Source: CAZCDS01 sp964497585 (GTDB taxonomy: Bacteria > Desulfobacterota > Desulfomonilia > Desulfomonilales > Desulfomonilaceae). From it: 33,232 bases of DNA. Positions 24,044-31,842 of the stretch are shown here, piece by piece. Where the stretch lies: assembly GCA_964497585.1 (NCBI GenBank), contig CAZCDS010000072.1:1-33232 (forward strand), given 5' to 3'. A model generated the notes under the pieces. That model saw only the letters and a list, made by a program, of their open reading frames with translations. It ran no database searches and had not been told where the DNA came from. Position numbers and translations under genes: made by a program. Numbering within the stretch: position 1 is the stretch's first letter; every line of letters starts with the position of its first letter.

Positions 24044-25072
24044 TTAAGTGAGTTGCGGCTGAAGCAAAGGTTCCCCGCCACCAGTGAAATCGATGGACCG
24101 GACCTGGGGCAGGTGTGGCCGAATCGCGTCCCAGACTTCCTCGGTCATGATTGCCTTGTTTTCAGCCTGTTCACGGATTTCCTGCCAGGGACACATCACG
24201 CATCGGAGGTTGCAGGCTAATGCTGATTCCACCTGCACCAGTCTCCAGCGTCTCGTTTTTCGTGAGGTTGCCTTGGTCACTCTGTCCCGCACTGGTGAAA
24301 GACGTTTATCCACGAACTTCGGCCAAATAAGTGCTGCGACGGAAAGCCATCTTCCTTGAGACTCCAGCCACACCTCTCCAGGTGGGCCCACAGCGGCTTT
24401 CATAACCTGGTCCGCAATATCCCATTTGGGAACCCCACAGTGGTCCCTCGGACAAAGACCCGGTCTGTTCTCCTCCCGGAGCGCATTCTCTTCGAAAGAT
24501 GAATCGATCGTCCCGGGATAGACGTTGATTACCTCAATGCCGGCCGCTTCAAGTTCGAGTCGCATGGTATTAGCCATTACCGCTAGGGCCGACTTGCTGC
24601 CACCGTAGACGCCAACAGTAGGAATGGGGACCCGGCCTGCTGCTGAGACGATGTTGATGATTCGACCGCTCCGCCTCTTTTTCATGTGCGGTATCAGAGC
24701 TGTGACAAGAGCAATTGGCGAAAAGGTGTTCACCTCGAATAGATGACGGATATTCTCCTCGGTAGCTTCCTCCATAAGGGCGAAATAGCCGATTCCGGCA
24801 TTATTGAACAGGGCGTCAACATGACCGGCCTCTTCGAGTGCCTGTGCAGCAAGAATTTCCGCCTGACCCGGGACTGAAAGGTCCGCCGGGAGGGTTATGA
24901 CTCGGGTCCTTTCGGAAAGACGTGAAGCCAGGTCATCCAAAGCTTTCTTCGATCGGGACGTTACTATCAGGTTGGCGCCCTGGTTCGCGAGTCTCTCTGA
25001 GAGCGCTGAACCCAAGCCACCGCTGGCGCCCGTCACTATGACATTCTTTCCTGCGAAGGAGAATCGGCTCAT
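24044..25072 (-). CDS. SDR oxidoreductase fused to radical SAM domain (N-terminal part, ends at in-frame TAA)
   Basis: Residues 1-250 are a classical short-chain dehydrogenase: NAD(P) motif TGASGGLG (14-21), NNAG (90-93), and the catalytic S143, Y156 and K160 (YGGSK). After a linker (250-278) a radical SAM domain begins with the cluster motif CNLRCVMC (C287, C291, C294) and FTGGGEP (329-335), then stops at TAA (24046-24044) after LQPQLT. The frame continues without shift in the next ORF, so the original protein had about 627 residues: SDR, radical SAM, SPASM. This domain order is unusual. ATG 25072 has only a weak GAGA-type site; a TTG at 25087 is an alternative start. The SDR half may still be active. 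Substrate unknown. Confidence 0.8.
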   Translation of the reverse strand: MSRFSFAGKNVIVTGASGGLGSALSERLANQGANLIVTSRSKKALDDLASRLSERTRVITLPADLSVPGQAEILAAQALEEAGHVDALFNNAGIGYFALMEEATEENIRHLFEVNTFSPIALVTALIPHMKKRRSGRIINIVSAAGRVPIPTVGVYGGSKSALAVMANTMRLELEAAGIEVINVYPGTIDSSFEENALREENRPGLCPRDHCGVPKWDIADQVMKAAVGPPGEVWLESQGRWLSVAALIWPKFVDKRLSPVRDRVTKATSRKTRRWRLVQVESALACNLRCVMCPWQEIREQAENKAIMTEEVWDAIRPHLPQVRSIDFTGGGEPLLQPQLT

Positions 25073-25740
25073 CTGGATCTCTTTCAACCGGAATTATGCG
25101 TGGTCCTGCCCTTCCGAGAGTCTTGGTACTGGTACAGGTTCGGGGAACTGATGTCCAGGGGCTAGAAAGTCCCCGTATCCTTTCGTTTATGATCAGACGG
25201 AGGCAAAATAGGCGTCCTATTATTGAAAACGCTCGTTTTTTCCGATGCTGACCGTAGCTCAGCCTTGATCCCTCCGTCAAGCGAAACCCATCTAGCATAG
25301 CCCTGTTCTTCGACCTGTGAAATCCAGTTCAAGTCCAGAAGGGACTCAGTGTTTTATCGATTCAGACGTACTTTTTCGGTTTCTCGCGTTGCCTCCAACG
25401 ATGCTGCTTAGCTGGCCGGCTATTACGTCCGCAAATGCGGTAGTATTGCCCGTCAGGAAGAACAAATGAAGCGGTCACATATCGCGCTCGTAACCAGTTT
25501 AAAGAAACGCTACGTGTTACGACATTCTCGTACCATGACCGAAAACCTCCGTCGTCTTTCTCGGCCCTGTCGTTGTTCCGTCATTATGGTTGGTTATTTA
25601 GAGAAAGGGGGCCGACGAGAGCTCTCCCCCTCGTCATCAGGCACTCCGAGATTGGACCGTGCCAACGCTCTTAACGACCCTGTCGCGCCTTCATCTCGGC
25701 GTCAGTCCGCATCTCGCATCTTCGCAAGGCAGGGTTCGTT
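25073..25740. other. Gene-free spacer upstream of the SDR/radical SAM fusion
   Basis: In 668 bases I find no credible gene. A short hairpin CCGCA-AA-TGCGG is present near 25430. A plus-strand frame at 25466-25774 has no ribosome binding site and runs into the 3' end of the PNPOx-like gene. Confidence 0.45.
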
Positions 25741-26334
25741 TCATCGGTTGGGACATAGTTCTGTAACATCTTGAAATCGTGATACAATTATGTATTTCTC
25801 AACATCCACCGAGAAAAGCGCGCATGACGGTGACGTGGCAAACTCCTCGAGATTAGGATGCTTTTCCAGGTAGCACCTGAGAAGATCGCTCTTCCCCGGC
25901 TCCTCGATTTCAAGCGCTCTGCCCAGCGCTGTTACGGCCATGGCATCGCTGAAGTCTCGAAGCTGGTTGGACCTACTGTCGATGACTATGGCCACCCGGC
26001 CATTAGCAGAGATGTTTTCGTATTTTCGGGTGTATCGGCTCGTGACAAACGAGAGCGAGGAGATGTCTTCGGAAGATGCGAACGCGACAAGGTTTCCGTA
26101 GGGGCTTCCCGAGCAGTGGGTTGCAAGTACCGCAAATTTCTGTGCCTCAAAGAGCTCCTTAAGCTCACTCTCCAGTTTGCCTGCATCTCGCTTGGATGGA
26201 GAAGCTTCCCCATCGTCTCGGTGAGAAGACGCGGAGAAGCCTGATAAACCCATGGGAGATGCTTCTGTATCAGGGCTCAGGGCATCCTGACCACCGCGGC
26301 AACCGCGACTTTTCTCGTCTGGCGAATTGACCAT
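25741..26334 (-). CDS. Pyridoxamine-5'-phosphate-oxidase-like split-barrel flavoprotein
   Basis: This is a predicted FMN- or heme-binding split beta-barrel of the PNPOx-like superfamily. The core spans about residues 53-185. It begins ELKELFEAQKFAVLATHCSG and includes SPYGNLVAFASSED, SLSFVTSRYTRKYENISANG and RVAIVIDSRSNQ, the usual order for the general stress FMN-binding group. An N-terminal extension of about 50 polar residues looks disordered. I place the start at ATG 26334 because GAGGAGGG lies just upstream. The frame is open further but the extension overlaps the photolyase gene. It lies 120 bases after the photolyase and is probably co-transcribed with it. True PNPOx activity (vitamin B6) is unlikely for this small type. 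Confidence 0.75.
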   Translation of the reverse strand: MVNSPDEKSRGCRGGQDALSPDTEASPMGLSGFSASSHRDDGEASPSKRDAGKLESELKELFEAQKFAVLATHCSGSPYGNLVAFASSEDISSLSFVTSRYTRKYENISANGRVAIVIDSRSNQLRDFSDAMAVTALGRALEIEEPGKSDLLRCYLEKHPNLEEFATSPSCALFSVDVEKYIIVSRFQDVTELCPNR

Positions 26335-26453
26335 GACGTCCCTCCTCGGACTGCAATGCTCATTTCTCATAATATACAGCGATTCAGTGCATCCCGCACT
26401 CGTGTCTTTCGGAGGTTCGGGATTGCATCGCACAAGCTCACGGCTGAAAGCGC

Positions 26454-27920
26454 TCAAGGGCCGTATTTCTCGAGGTAGCGCGCGAGCTTGAGCTTGCGTT
26501 TCGCGCTCGCAGAAGACATGTATCTGAGCTTGCCGAAGACCGGTCTCTGCGGGCCCCACGGTCGATCATAGCGGCCAAGTACCCAGAAGATGCCGCCGTA
26601 CGAATTAGGATTCCTACCGTCGAGCGCATACTTGTTGTTGAGTTCGATCATGCGCTCCAAGGCCTGTCGAGGAGACGAAGACCATTCCAGGATCTTCTTT
26701 CCCCACAGCATGCGGAGGTAATTGTGGAGCCGGCCTTCTCGGACAAGTTGTGTCTGTGCGGCATTCCATAGTTCATCATGAGTATCCGCGGCTTCGAGCC
26801 GTTCGAGAGAGTATCGCCAAGGTCGGGGGTCCGATGCGTGCTCCTCCAGTGTTCGCCGTGCCCAATCGGGGAGAGACTCGTACCGGTCATAATCGGACCG
26901 ATGGCTACAGATATTGTATCCGAGTTCCCTCCAGGTGATGAGTTCATCGAGGAACGCTTCTGCGTTCTCGCTGGCGCCCCACCATCCTGAACGCTTTCCC
27001 GAGGCCTTCGTGGAAAGCTTCTTCACTGACCAGTTTTCTCGTTCCATGAGTTCCGCGAAAATCTGGTGAACGGAAATGTGTCCGAAATGAAGATAGGGTG
27101 AAAGACCGCTGGTGCAGTCGGCATCGGGGTGGTTGCGGCGTTCGGCATACTCCTCCAACGAGCAATCCAAGAACGTTGCAAGCCTTTTGTTGGCAGCCCC
27201 GGAGCCACCGGGGATAGGAGAAGATCTCACTGCGTGATTGATCGGAAAAGCGCCAAGCCACTCGCTCGTGATTTGAGATAACTGCATGTCCGCAAAGGGC
27301 CACCGATCAGTTATCCGCTGGGGAAGTTCCCCCAGTTTCGGAGTATGCACTTCACGGGCAGGATTGGGTTCCGGAAACGCGTAAAGATGGGTCTCGAGGT
27401 TTTTCTGAAGGAAGAGCCTGAAGCTGTAGGCATTGACGAAGACCCTGTCGTTCCAGTGCATCGGCAAGAGACCGTTTGAATCTACGGCTTCAAGAAGAAC
27501 GGGAACCTGCCGGGCTGCGGAAGCGACCATGCGGGGAAGAAAGAAGCACGGGAAATCATCGGTCACCACGCAGCAGGCCTGGGCCGCGAGGGCCTTGAGC
27601 AACCCTTTGCCGGCTCCGTCTTCGGGTTCCAGGTAAGGGTAATAGAGGACTGCAGACTCTGAGAAATCCGCAGCGTTGTCCCTCATGCCCTCCAAGATAA
27701 ACGAGTGGAGTCGGTCGGAGGCCCATTTGTAGCCACATCTTAGCGCTTCCAAGACCACGAGGGGCTTCCCCAGGTCGCGCGTCCATTCAACCGCGCGTTG
27801 AAGACTGAAGTTCCAGCGGGCGCGCCGATTGCCGATCATCCAGTACAGAACAAAATCGCCCTGAGGATTCGGGGAAGCTTCATTGCACGTACGGACCCGG
27901 AATTCACTGACCTGCTGCAT
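26454..27920 (-). CDS. Class II CPD deoxyribodipyrimidine photolyase
   Basis: This light-driven repair enzyme splits cyclobutane pyrimidine dimers using FADH. The 488 residues have an N-terminal alpha/beta antenna domain (about 20-150; DFVLYWMIGNRRARWNFSLQ, class II style) and a helical FAD domain. The strongly conserved class II block is present: LDELITWRELGYNICSHRSD, YESLPDWARRTLEEHASDPR, THDELWNAAQTQLVREGRLH, NYLRMLWGKKILEW and the DGRNPNSYGGIFWVLGRYDR segment with PWGPQRPVFGKLRYMS. No truncation is seen. ATG 27920 has an AAGGA site. A photolyase in an otherwise anaerobic gene set suggests surface or light-exposed life stages. It is divergent from the DUF523/DUF1722 gene. Confidence 0.95.
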   Translation of the reverse strand: MQQVSEFRVRTCNEASPNPQGDFVLYWMIGNRRARWNFSLQRAVEWTRDLGKPLVVLEALRCGYKWASDRLHSFILEGMRDNAADFSESAVLYYPYLEPEDGAGKGLLKALAAQACCVVTDDFPCFFLPRMVASAARQVPVLLEAVDSNGLLPMHWNDRVFVNAYSFRLFLQKNLETHLYAFPEPNPAREVHTPKLGELPQRITDRWPFADMQLSQITSEWLGAFPINHAVRSSPIPGGSGAANKRLATFLDCSLEEYAERRNHPDADCTSGLSPYLHFGHISVHQIFAELMERENWSVKKLSTKASGKRSGWWGASENAEAFLDELITWRELGYNICSHRSDYDRYESLPDWARRTLEEHASDPRPWRYSLERLEAADTHDELWNAAQTQLVREGRLHNYLRMLWGKKILEWSSSPRQALERMIELNNKYALDGRNPNSYGGIFWVLGRYDRPWGPQRPVFGKLRYMSSASAKRKLKLARYLEKYGP

Positions 27921-28045
27921 CTCTTTCCTTGGAGTTCACGCGAAGATGAGAGACCCCGGCAGTCAGTCTGCCGGCGATCTCTGTCTGAAACCAATCTCGC
28001 CTCCTCGAAGGCGCGGGAGACGGTGAACTGCTTACATTACCCGCA

Positions 28046-28075
28046 TTATGAGGACGTACACTATATGGTATAGTG
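28046..28075 (+). promoter_or_regulatory. Putative promoter/operator in the photolyase-DUF523 divergent region
   Basis: A perfect inverted repeat CACTATA-TGG-TATAGTG (28059-28075) lies in the 208-base gap between the divergent photolyase and DUF523-DUF1722 genes. The TATAGT inside it (28069-28074) with TTATGA at 28046-28051, 17 bases away, could be a -10/-35 pair for the plus-strand gene. A regulator bound to the palindrome would then cover the -10 box. Confidence 0.6.
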
Positions 28076-28128
28076 ACCGGGTTCATTGCGAGAACCGTGG
28101 CTCTGGATTGCGGAAAGGGGTAGTTCAT

Positions 28129-29079
28129 ATGAAAACGCCCATAGCCCTTGGGGTCAGCGCGTGCCTTCTCGGCCAGAACGTACGCTATAACGGCGGTCAC
28201 AGCCGCGATCCCTTCATCTGCGACACGCTGTCACAGTATGTCCGTTTCGTCCCTGTATGTCCTGAGGTGGAATGCGGGTTCCCCATTCCCAGGGAAGCGT
28301 TTCGACTCGTTGGCGACCCTGATTCACCTCGATTCGTTACCACAAAGACGGGAAAAGACCACTCGCGTAAAATGGTGGACTGGTGTTCCACGAAAGTCAA
28401 GGCGTTGGAAAAGGAAGGCCTCTGCGGCTTCATCTTCAAGAAGGGGTCTCCCAGCAGCGGGATGGAACGCGTCAAAGTGTACAGTGAGAAGGGCATGCCG
28501 TCTAATCGGGGAGTGGGGATGTTCGCCCGGGCCTTCATGGAGCATTTCCCTTTGCTGCCGGTAGAAGAGGACGGGAGACTTCACGATCCCAAGCTGAGAG
28601 AGAACTTCATCGAAGCGCTCTTCGTCCTGAAACGATGGAGGGAAACCCTGGAACCGAGGCCGACCCGCCGGGCCTTCGTCGAATTCCACACGCGCCACAA
28701 GCTCCTTATCATGTCTCACAGTCCAAAACACATGAGGCTCATGGGTAAGATGATCGCACAGATCAAAGGCCATCCCCTCGACACCTTCCAAGCACAGTAT
28801 CAAAGTATGCTGATGGAGGCCCTGAGACTGAAAACGACTCCACGAAAAAATACGGACGTGCTCCACCATGTGATGGGCTTTTTCAAGAGGCAGATTACCC
28901 CGGACGAAAAGCAGGAACTCCTCGAGACGATCGAGAACTACCGAAAGGGCTATGTGCCCCTCATCGTACCGGTCACGTTGTTGGCGCACTACGTGCGAAA
29001 ATACGACCAACCTTATCTGAAGGAGCAGTTCTTTTTGAATCCCCATCCCGTGGAGCTGCAACTCAGGAACCACGCCTGA
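28129..29079 (+). CDS. DUF523 and DUF1722 (YbgA-type) two-domain protein
   Basis: The N-terminal DUF523 domain (about 1-150) shows GVSACLLGQNVRYNGGHSRD, the cysteine motif VCPEVECGFPIPRE and GFIFKKGSPSSG. The C-terminal DUF1722 domain (about 185-316) shows FVEFHTRHKLLIMSHSPKHM and the final VPLIVPVTLLAHYVRKYDQP then YLKEQFFLNPHP. Both domains are widespread but have no firmly assigned function. In E. coli the DUF1722 protein YbgA is encoded next to the photolyase phrB, and here the gene is divergent from a class II photolyase, so the association is repeated. Cysteines in DUF523 (C11, and two in VCPEVEC) suggest metal or cluster binding. I chose ATG 28129 because GGAAAGGGG precedes it. The product is 316 residues. 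Confidence 0.88.
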   Translation: MKTPIALGVSACLLGQNVRYNGGHSRDPFICDTLSQYVRFVPVCPEVECGFPIPREAFRLVGDPDSPRFVTTKTGKDHSRKMVDWCSTKVKALEKEGLCGFIFKKGSPSSGMERVKVYSEKGMPSNRGVGMFARAFMEHFPLLPVEEDGRLHDPKLRENFIEALFVLKRWRETLEPRPTRRAFVEFHTRHKLLIMSHSPKHMRLMGKMIAQIKGHPLDTFQAQYQSMLMEALRLKTTPRKNTDVLHHVMGFFKRQITPDEKQELLETIENYRKGYVPLIVPVTLLAHYVRKYDQPYLKEQFFLNPHPVELQLRNHA

Positions 29080-29682
29080 AACGGGCAGGCCGGCAAGGAG
29101 CTTTGACCGGAACAGGACCCGGGACAATCCCGGAAGCTGGAGACAGCACTTTCGATCAGATGCCCCCCCGATTCTTTTTTTGGTCTCTCCGTCCCATTCT
29201 ATGAAACGGCACCACATGTACGTACGTGTGTTCTCCTGAGATCTTCAGTGGTTCTTGGTGCAGGGCGTGTCTTTCAGTTGAAGATCGCTATGGAAGATGC
29301 TACACTTTTGGCGATGGATGGTCTTAGCTAAGGACCTGTTATCTTTGATGGTGTGACGCGGTTGCATCGCATGCAAAGGATGAGGGATTTGATCCCTCAC
29401 CGCACCACCAAGAATCGGTATCTGGGTCCGCCGAGTCGCGAAATCGGCGGATCTTCCGTTTTAGCGGGTCCGTGCATTTCCATCGCAGGTGAGGAGCAGA
29501 CACCCGGTATCGGTGCTGCTTCTTGATCAGCAAGGTTGCGGGGCGACGAGTACCAATTGCGCACGTTGAATGACGACCGAGACGGCTGCCGCCGATCTTG
29601 TGATGCGCCCGTGGCGGGCTCCGAAATTCGCGGTCGTTCTCAATACTAGGCTGGTGCCCGCTCGGACAAGGAAACTTGATCA
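29080..29682. other. Gene-free spacer with a tRNA-Ala fragment
   Basis: I see no gene in this 603-base gap. A short hairpin CCGGGA-CAA-TCCCGG (29119-29133) follows the DUF523/DUF1722 stop but has no T-run. The tRNA-Ala-like fragment at 29361-29410 is listed separately. The minus-strand frame at 29339-29695 is an artefact: its end, GEGSNPSSFACDATA, is antisense tRNA sequence. Confidence 0.5.
29361..29410 (+). pseudogene. tRNA-Ala-like (CGC) 3'-half fragment with CCA
   Basis: The sequence GTTGC-ATCGCAT-GCAAA looks like an alanine tRNA anticodon arm with anticodon CGC (29368-29370). It continues through a variable loop and a T-arm-like GAGGG-ATTTGAT-CCCTC to an ending CCGCACC-A-CCA (CCA at 29408-29410). 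No matching 5' acceptor (GGTGCGG expected) or D arm is found upstream, and the T loop has lost the TTC consensus. It is a degraded fragment, not a working tRNA. Confidence 0.6.
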
Positions 29683-30219
29683 ATGCAACGTACACGCAGG
29701 ATCTCTGCGAAGGACTTCATGACAGATCTTCAGGCGGGGATGACCGATTCGGCTTTGATGGAGAAATACCGGCTCTCCCCCAGAGATCTCCAACTCGTCG
29801 CGAGCAAGATTCTCGCTGCACGATCCCCCCGGGACAACGCGCGACGGGCCTCGACGCCTACCTATCAAATAACGCTTGAAGACCGGCTTAGACGCGAAGA
29901 ACCCCGGGAACCTGCCACAGTATGGATTCCCGTGTTTGACGAGACCCTCCGGGAAACAGGTTCCCTCGGCGACGTCGGCGAAAAGGGTCTCAGTGTCGAC
30001 GGGATGGTGTCTGAAGTCGGAGAAGTCCGGACACTTCTGATACGGCCTGACGTCTTCCCGGATATCGATCCTTTTCAGCTCGACGTGGTCTGTCGTTGGA
30101 CGGAAAAGCTCGACGAGAACGACGATTTCCAGTCGGGTTTCCAGATTGTCGAAATATCCCACCAAGCCCAGCAACAGCTCCTCAAGCTGATCGAGGCCCT
30201 TTCAAAGGGTTTGAGCTAA
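29683..30219 (+). CDS. PilZ-like protein with N-terminal deltaproteobacterial module
   Basis: The first 45 residues (ISAKDFMTDLQAGMTDSALM, then EKYRLSPRDLQLVASKI) match a short helical module that I know in front of PilZ domains in deltaproteobacteria. The C-terminal 80 residues have the PilZ beta-barrel pattern: GDVGEKGLSVDGM, TLLIRPDVFPDIDPFQLDVV, CRWTEKLDENDDFQSGFQIV then a C-terminal helix. PilZ domains bind cyclic di-GMP through RxxxR and [DN]xSxxG. Here the second motif is DVGEKG (Ser replaced by Gly) and no clear RxxxR precedes it, so nucleotide binding is doubtful. ATG 29683 has an AAGGA site. It stands alone between two convergent or unrelated units. Length 178 residues. Confidence 0.65.
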   Translation: MQRTRRISAKDFMTDLQAGMTDSALMEKYRLSPRDLQLVASKILAARSPRDNARRASTPTYQITLEDRLRREEPREPATVWIPVFDETLRETGSLGDVGEKGLSVDGMVSEVGEVRTLLIRPDVFPDIDPFQLDVVCRWTEKLDENDDFQSGFQIVEISHQAQQQLLKLIEALSKGLS

Positions 30220-30414
30220 ACCGAGCCCGGAGGGGGCGACCCCACTGTTTTCGCAACCCATTCACATATTATCTGTTGCGCGGCGGCCTCTCCCTCCTGC
30301 CCGACATTCTGGAGCGCAGTGCGAGTCAAGGGAGACACCGAAGAGCATGATGGACGTTCACTGCCGGGCACCTGGTGCCATATATTCCCGATACGGAGAC
30401 AAGTCGCTCGGGGA

Positions 30415-30858
30415 TTACTGGCCGTTGCGTCCCTCGGCAAAGGGGTCAAAGAGCGTGATGTCTTTCATCGCGCCGAAGGGGCAGGCCAGCCCGCACATGC
30501 CGCACGCGACGCATTTCTGCACGTCGAATGCCACTTCCATTGTGGGCGCGACCAAGCTGAGCGCATTTGTGGGGCAGAGGCCGGTGCATGCTCCACAATG
30601 GACGCAAAGATCATCTTCTCTCCAGATCTTGTCCGCAAGGTGCTCGACAATGACACTGTTCTCCTTGAGGAATTCCAAGCCCTTGTCGATCTGATCAGCG
30701 TCGCCTCTCAGTTCCAGCAGGATCCGTCCCTCCCGGCGGGGAAGGATCTTGGCCTCGAGGATGTTGAAGACGAGATCGAAATCCCTGGCCAGCCTATAGA
30801 TCACCGGCTTGTACATAATGCTCGACTTGAAGATGAGCAGGACATTTTCCGATTTCAT
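30415..30858 (-). CDS. NIL-domain 2[4Fe-4S] ferredoxin of homocysteine synthesis
   Basis: This small electron carrier works with the COG1900 protein in the conversion of aspartate semialdehyde and sulfide to homocysteine in sulfate reducers and methanogens. Residues 1-75 form the NIL domain (LIFKSSIMYKPVIYRLARDF, RRE-GRILLELRG, GLEFLKENSVIVEHL), also found in methionine-uptake ATPases. Two ferredoxin motifs follow: C85, C88, C91, C95-P and C116, C119, C122, C126-P. The length of 147 residues is normal. The ATG overlaps the stop of the UPF0280 gene (ATGA), so the two are translationally coupled. The function is taken from genetic work on the family in Desulfovibrio and Methanosarcina as I recall it. 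Confidence 0.88.
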   Translation of the reverse strand: MKSENVLLIFKSSIMYKPVIYRLARDFDLVFNILEAKILPRREGRILLELRGDADQIDKGLEFLKENSVIVEHLADKIWREDDLCVHCGACTGLCPTNALSLVAPTMEVAFDVQKCVACGMCGLACPFGAMKDITLFDPFAEGRNGQ

Positions 30859-31619
30859 GGTTTCACCTCTTTGTCGCTTTCGGAAAGCGGGACCAGTTCC
30901 AGATCTCCCAGTGCGGCGAGTTTGTCGCCCATGACTGCCAGTGCCCCTTCCACGCCAGGGACTTCAACCGCCCAGCGGACGGCGTCTTTCAGGTCACCAG
31001 GCTGGGTGACCTTGTTCCCCAATTGTGTAGCCACCGCGTCGGCCAGGGCCACATCTTTTGAGACAGCAGTCGCAGCGTCGGCTCTGCCCCAACTCATCGA
31101 CGGACCGACGGAGGACGACGAGGTGCACACCCCCAGAGGCAGCACGGTCGGTTCCACGCGGATGCCCAGCTTCCTGCTGAAGGGGGAATTCCCTGCAAAG
31201 ATCCCAACTACCACAGGATGAGCCACCTTGAGAAAGACATCTCCTCCATTTTCGACGATCAGCTCAGGAGACCACTGAAGAAGTTCCTGTCCCACGAATT
31301 GTGCGATAGCGCCTGCAACCGCGGCCATAGGTCCGGTTCCGGCCTTCCTGCCCGCCGCGATCATCCGGGCTGCGATGGGCGGGTCATTTTCGTGCTCTTC
31401 CAGCGGCTCCATACTCCCGAGGAATTCGGATCTGCGCGCGATTGCGTACTCGACCTGGGAACGATATTTTCGGATTAGCTTCTCAGTCTCCTTCTCCAAT
31501 GCTCGGTAGGCCTTGACATACAAGTCCGAGGTCTCAACGACCACCCTGAATGTCGTGAATCGGCCAGAGGGACCGAAATCCCGATAGGTACGCGCTTCAT
31601 GAACAACAGAGAAGGTCAT
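30855..31619 (-). CDS. UPF0280 (COG2122, ApbE-like) protein of homocysteine synthesis
   Basis: A 254-residue UPF0280 protein. Motifs include MIAAGRKAGTGPMAAVAGAI (with the GTGPMAAVAG core), ELIVENGGDVFLK and GVCTSSSSVGPSMSWGRADA followed by DVALADAVATQLGN, the last resembling the DAxAT metal-binding region of ApbE flavin transferases. In Desulfovibrio and Methanosarcina, COG2122 genes are, to my knowledge, required together with COG1900 for homocysteine formation, although the chemical role is unclear. No Shine-Dalgarno is obvious before ATG 31619. The gene lies 223 bases after the COG1900 gene and overlaps the NIL-ferredoxin gene by four bases, which supports a shared pathway. Confidence 0.88.
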   Translation of the reverse strand: MTFSVVHEARTYRDFGPSGRFTTFRVVVETSDLYVKAYRALEKETEKLIRKYRSQVEYAIARRSEFLGSMEPLEEHENDPPIAARMIAAGRKAGTGPMAAVAGAIAQFVGQELLQWSPELIVENGGDVFLKVAHPVVVGIFAGNSPFSRKLGIRVEPTVLPLGVCTSSSSVGPSMSWGRADAATAVSKDVALADAVATQLGNKVTQPGDLKDAVRWAVEVPGVEGALAVMGDKLAALGDLELVPLSESDKEVKP

Positions 31620-31842
31620 GGGTATTCACTAGGGGTTGACCGGGGAGGGGCTTCCGCAAGAAGCAGCTCCGCACAGGCCAATACGTCCAGATTGTGGTTT
31701 CGATGACTAGTTCAACTTCTCGGACCCGTGGGGGTGAATGGGTGGCCCACGCGAAGTGGCCCCGAATGCCTCTTCAAGAATTCCCGAGTTTCGGGCCGGT
31801 AGGCCGCGTGCTTTCCTCCCGGATCGGCTGCCCGCGCACCCA

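Noticed and set aside
24041..24046. Possible recoding (Sec or Pyl) at the stop inside the SDR/radical SAM gene
   Set aside because: The stop is TAA. Selenocysteine uses TGA and pyrrolysine TAG, and no SECIS-like hairpin follows, so mutation or sequencing error is more likely.
28324..29217. Minus-strand frame of 297 codons opposite the DUF523-DUF1722 gene
   Set aside because: The plus-strand product matches both domain families over its full length, so the antisense frame is a shadow.
29339..29695. Minus-strand frame of 118 codons containing GEGSNPSSFACDATA
   Set aside because: The motif is the antisense of the tRNA-Ala fragment. The rest has no recognisable features or Shine-Dalgarno.
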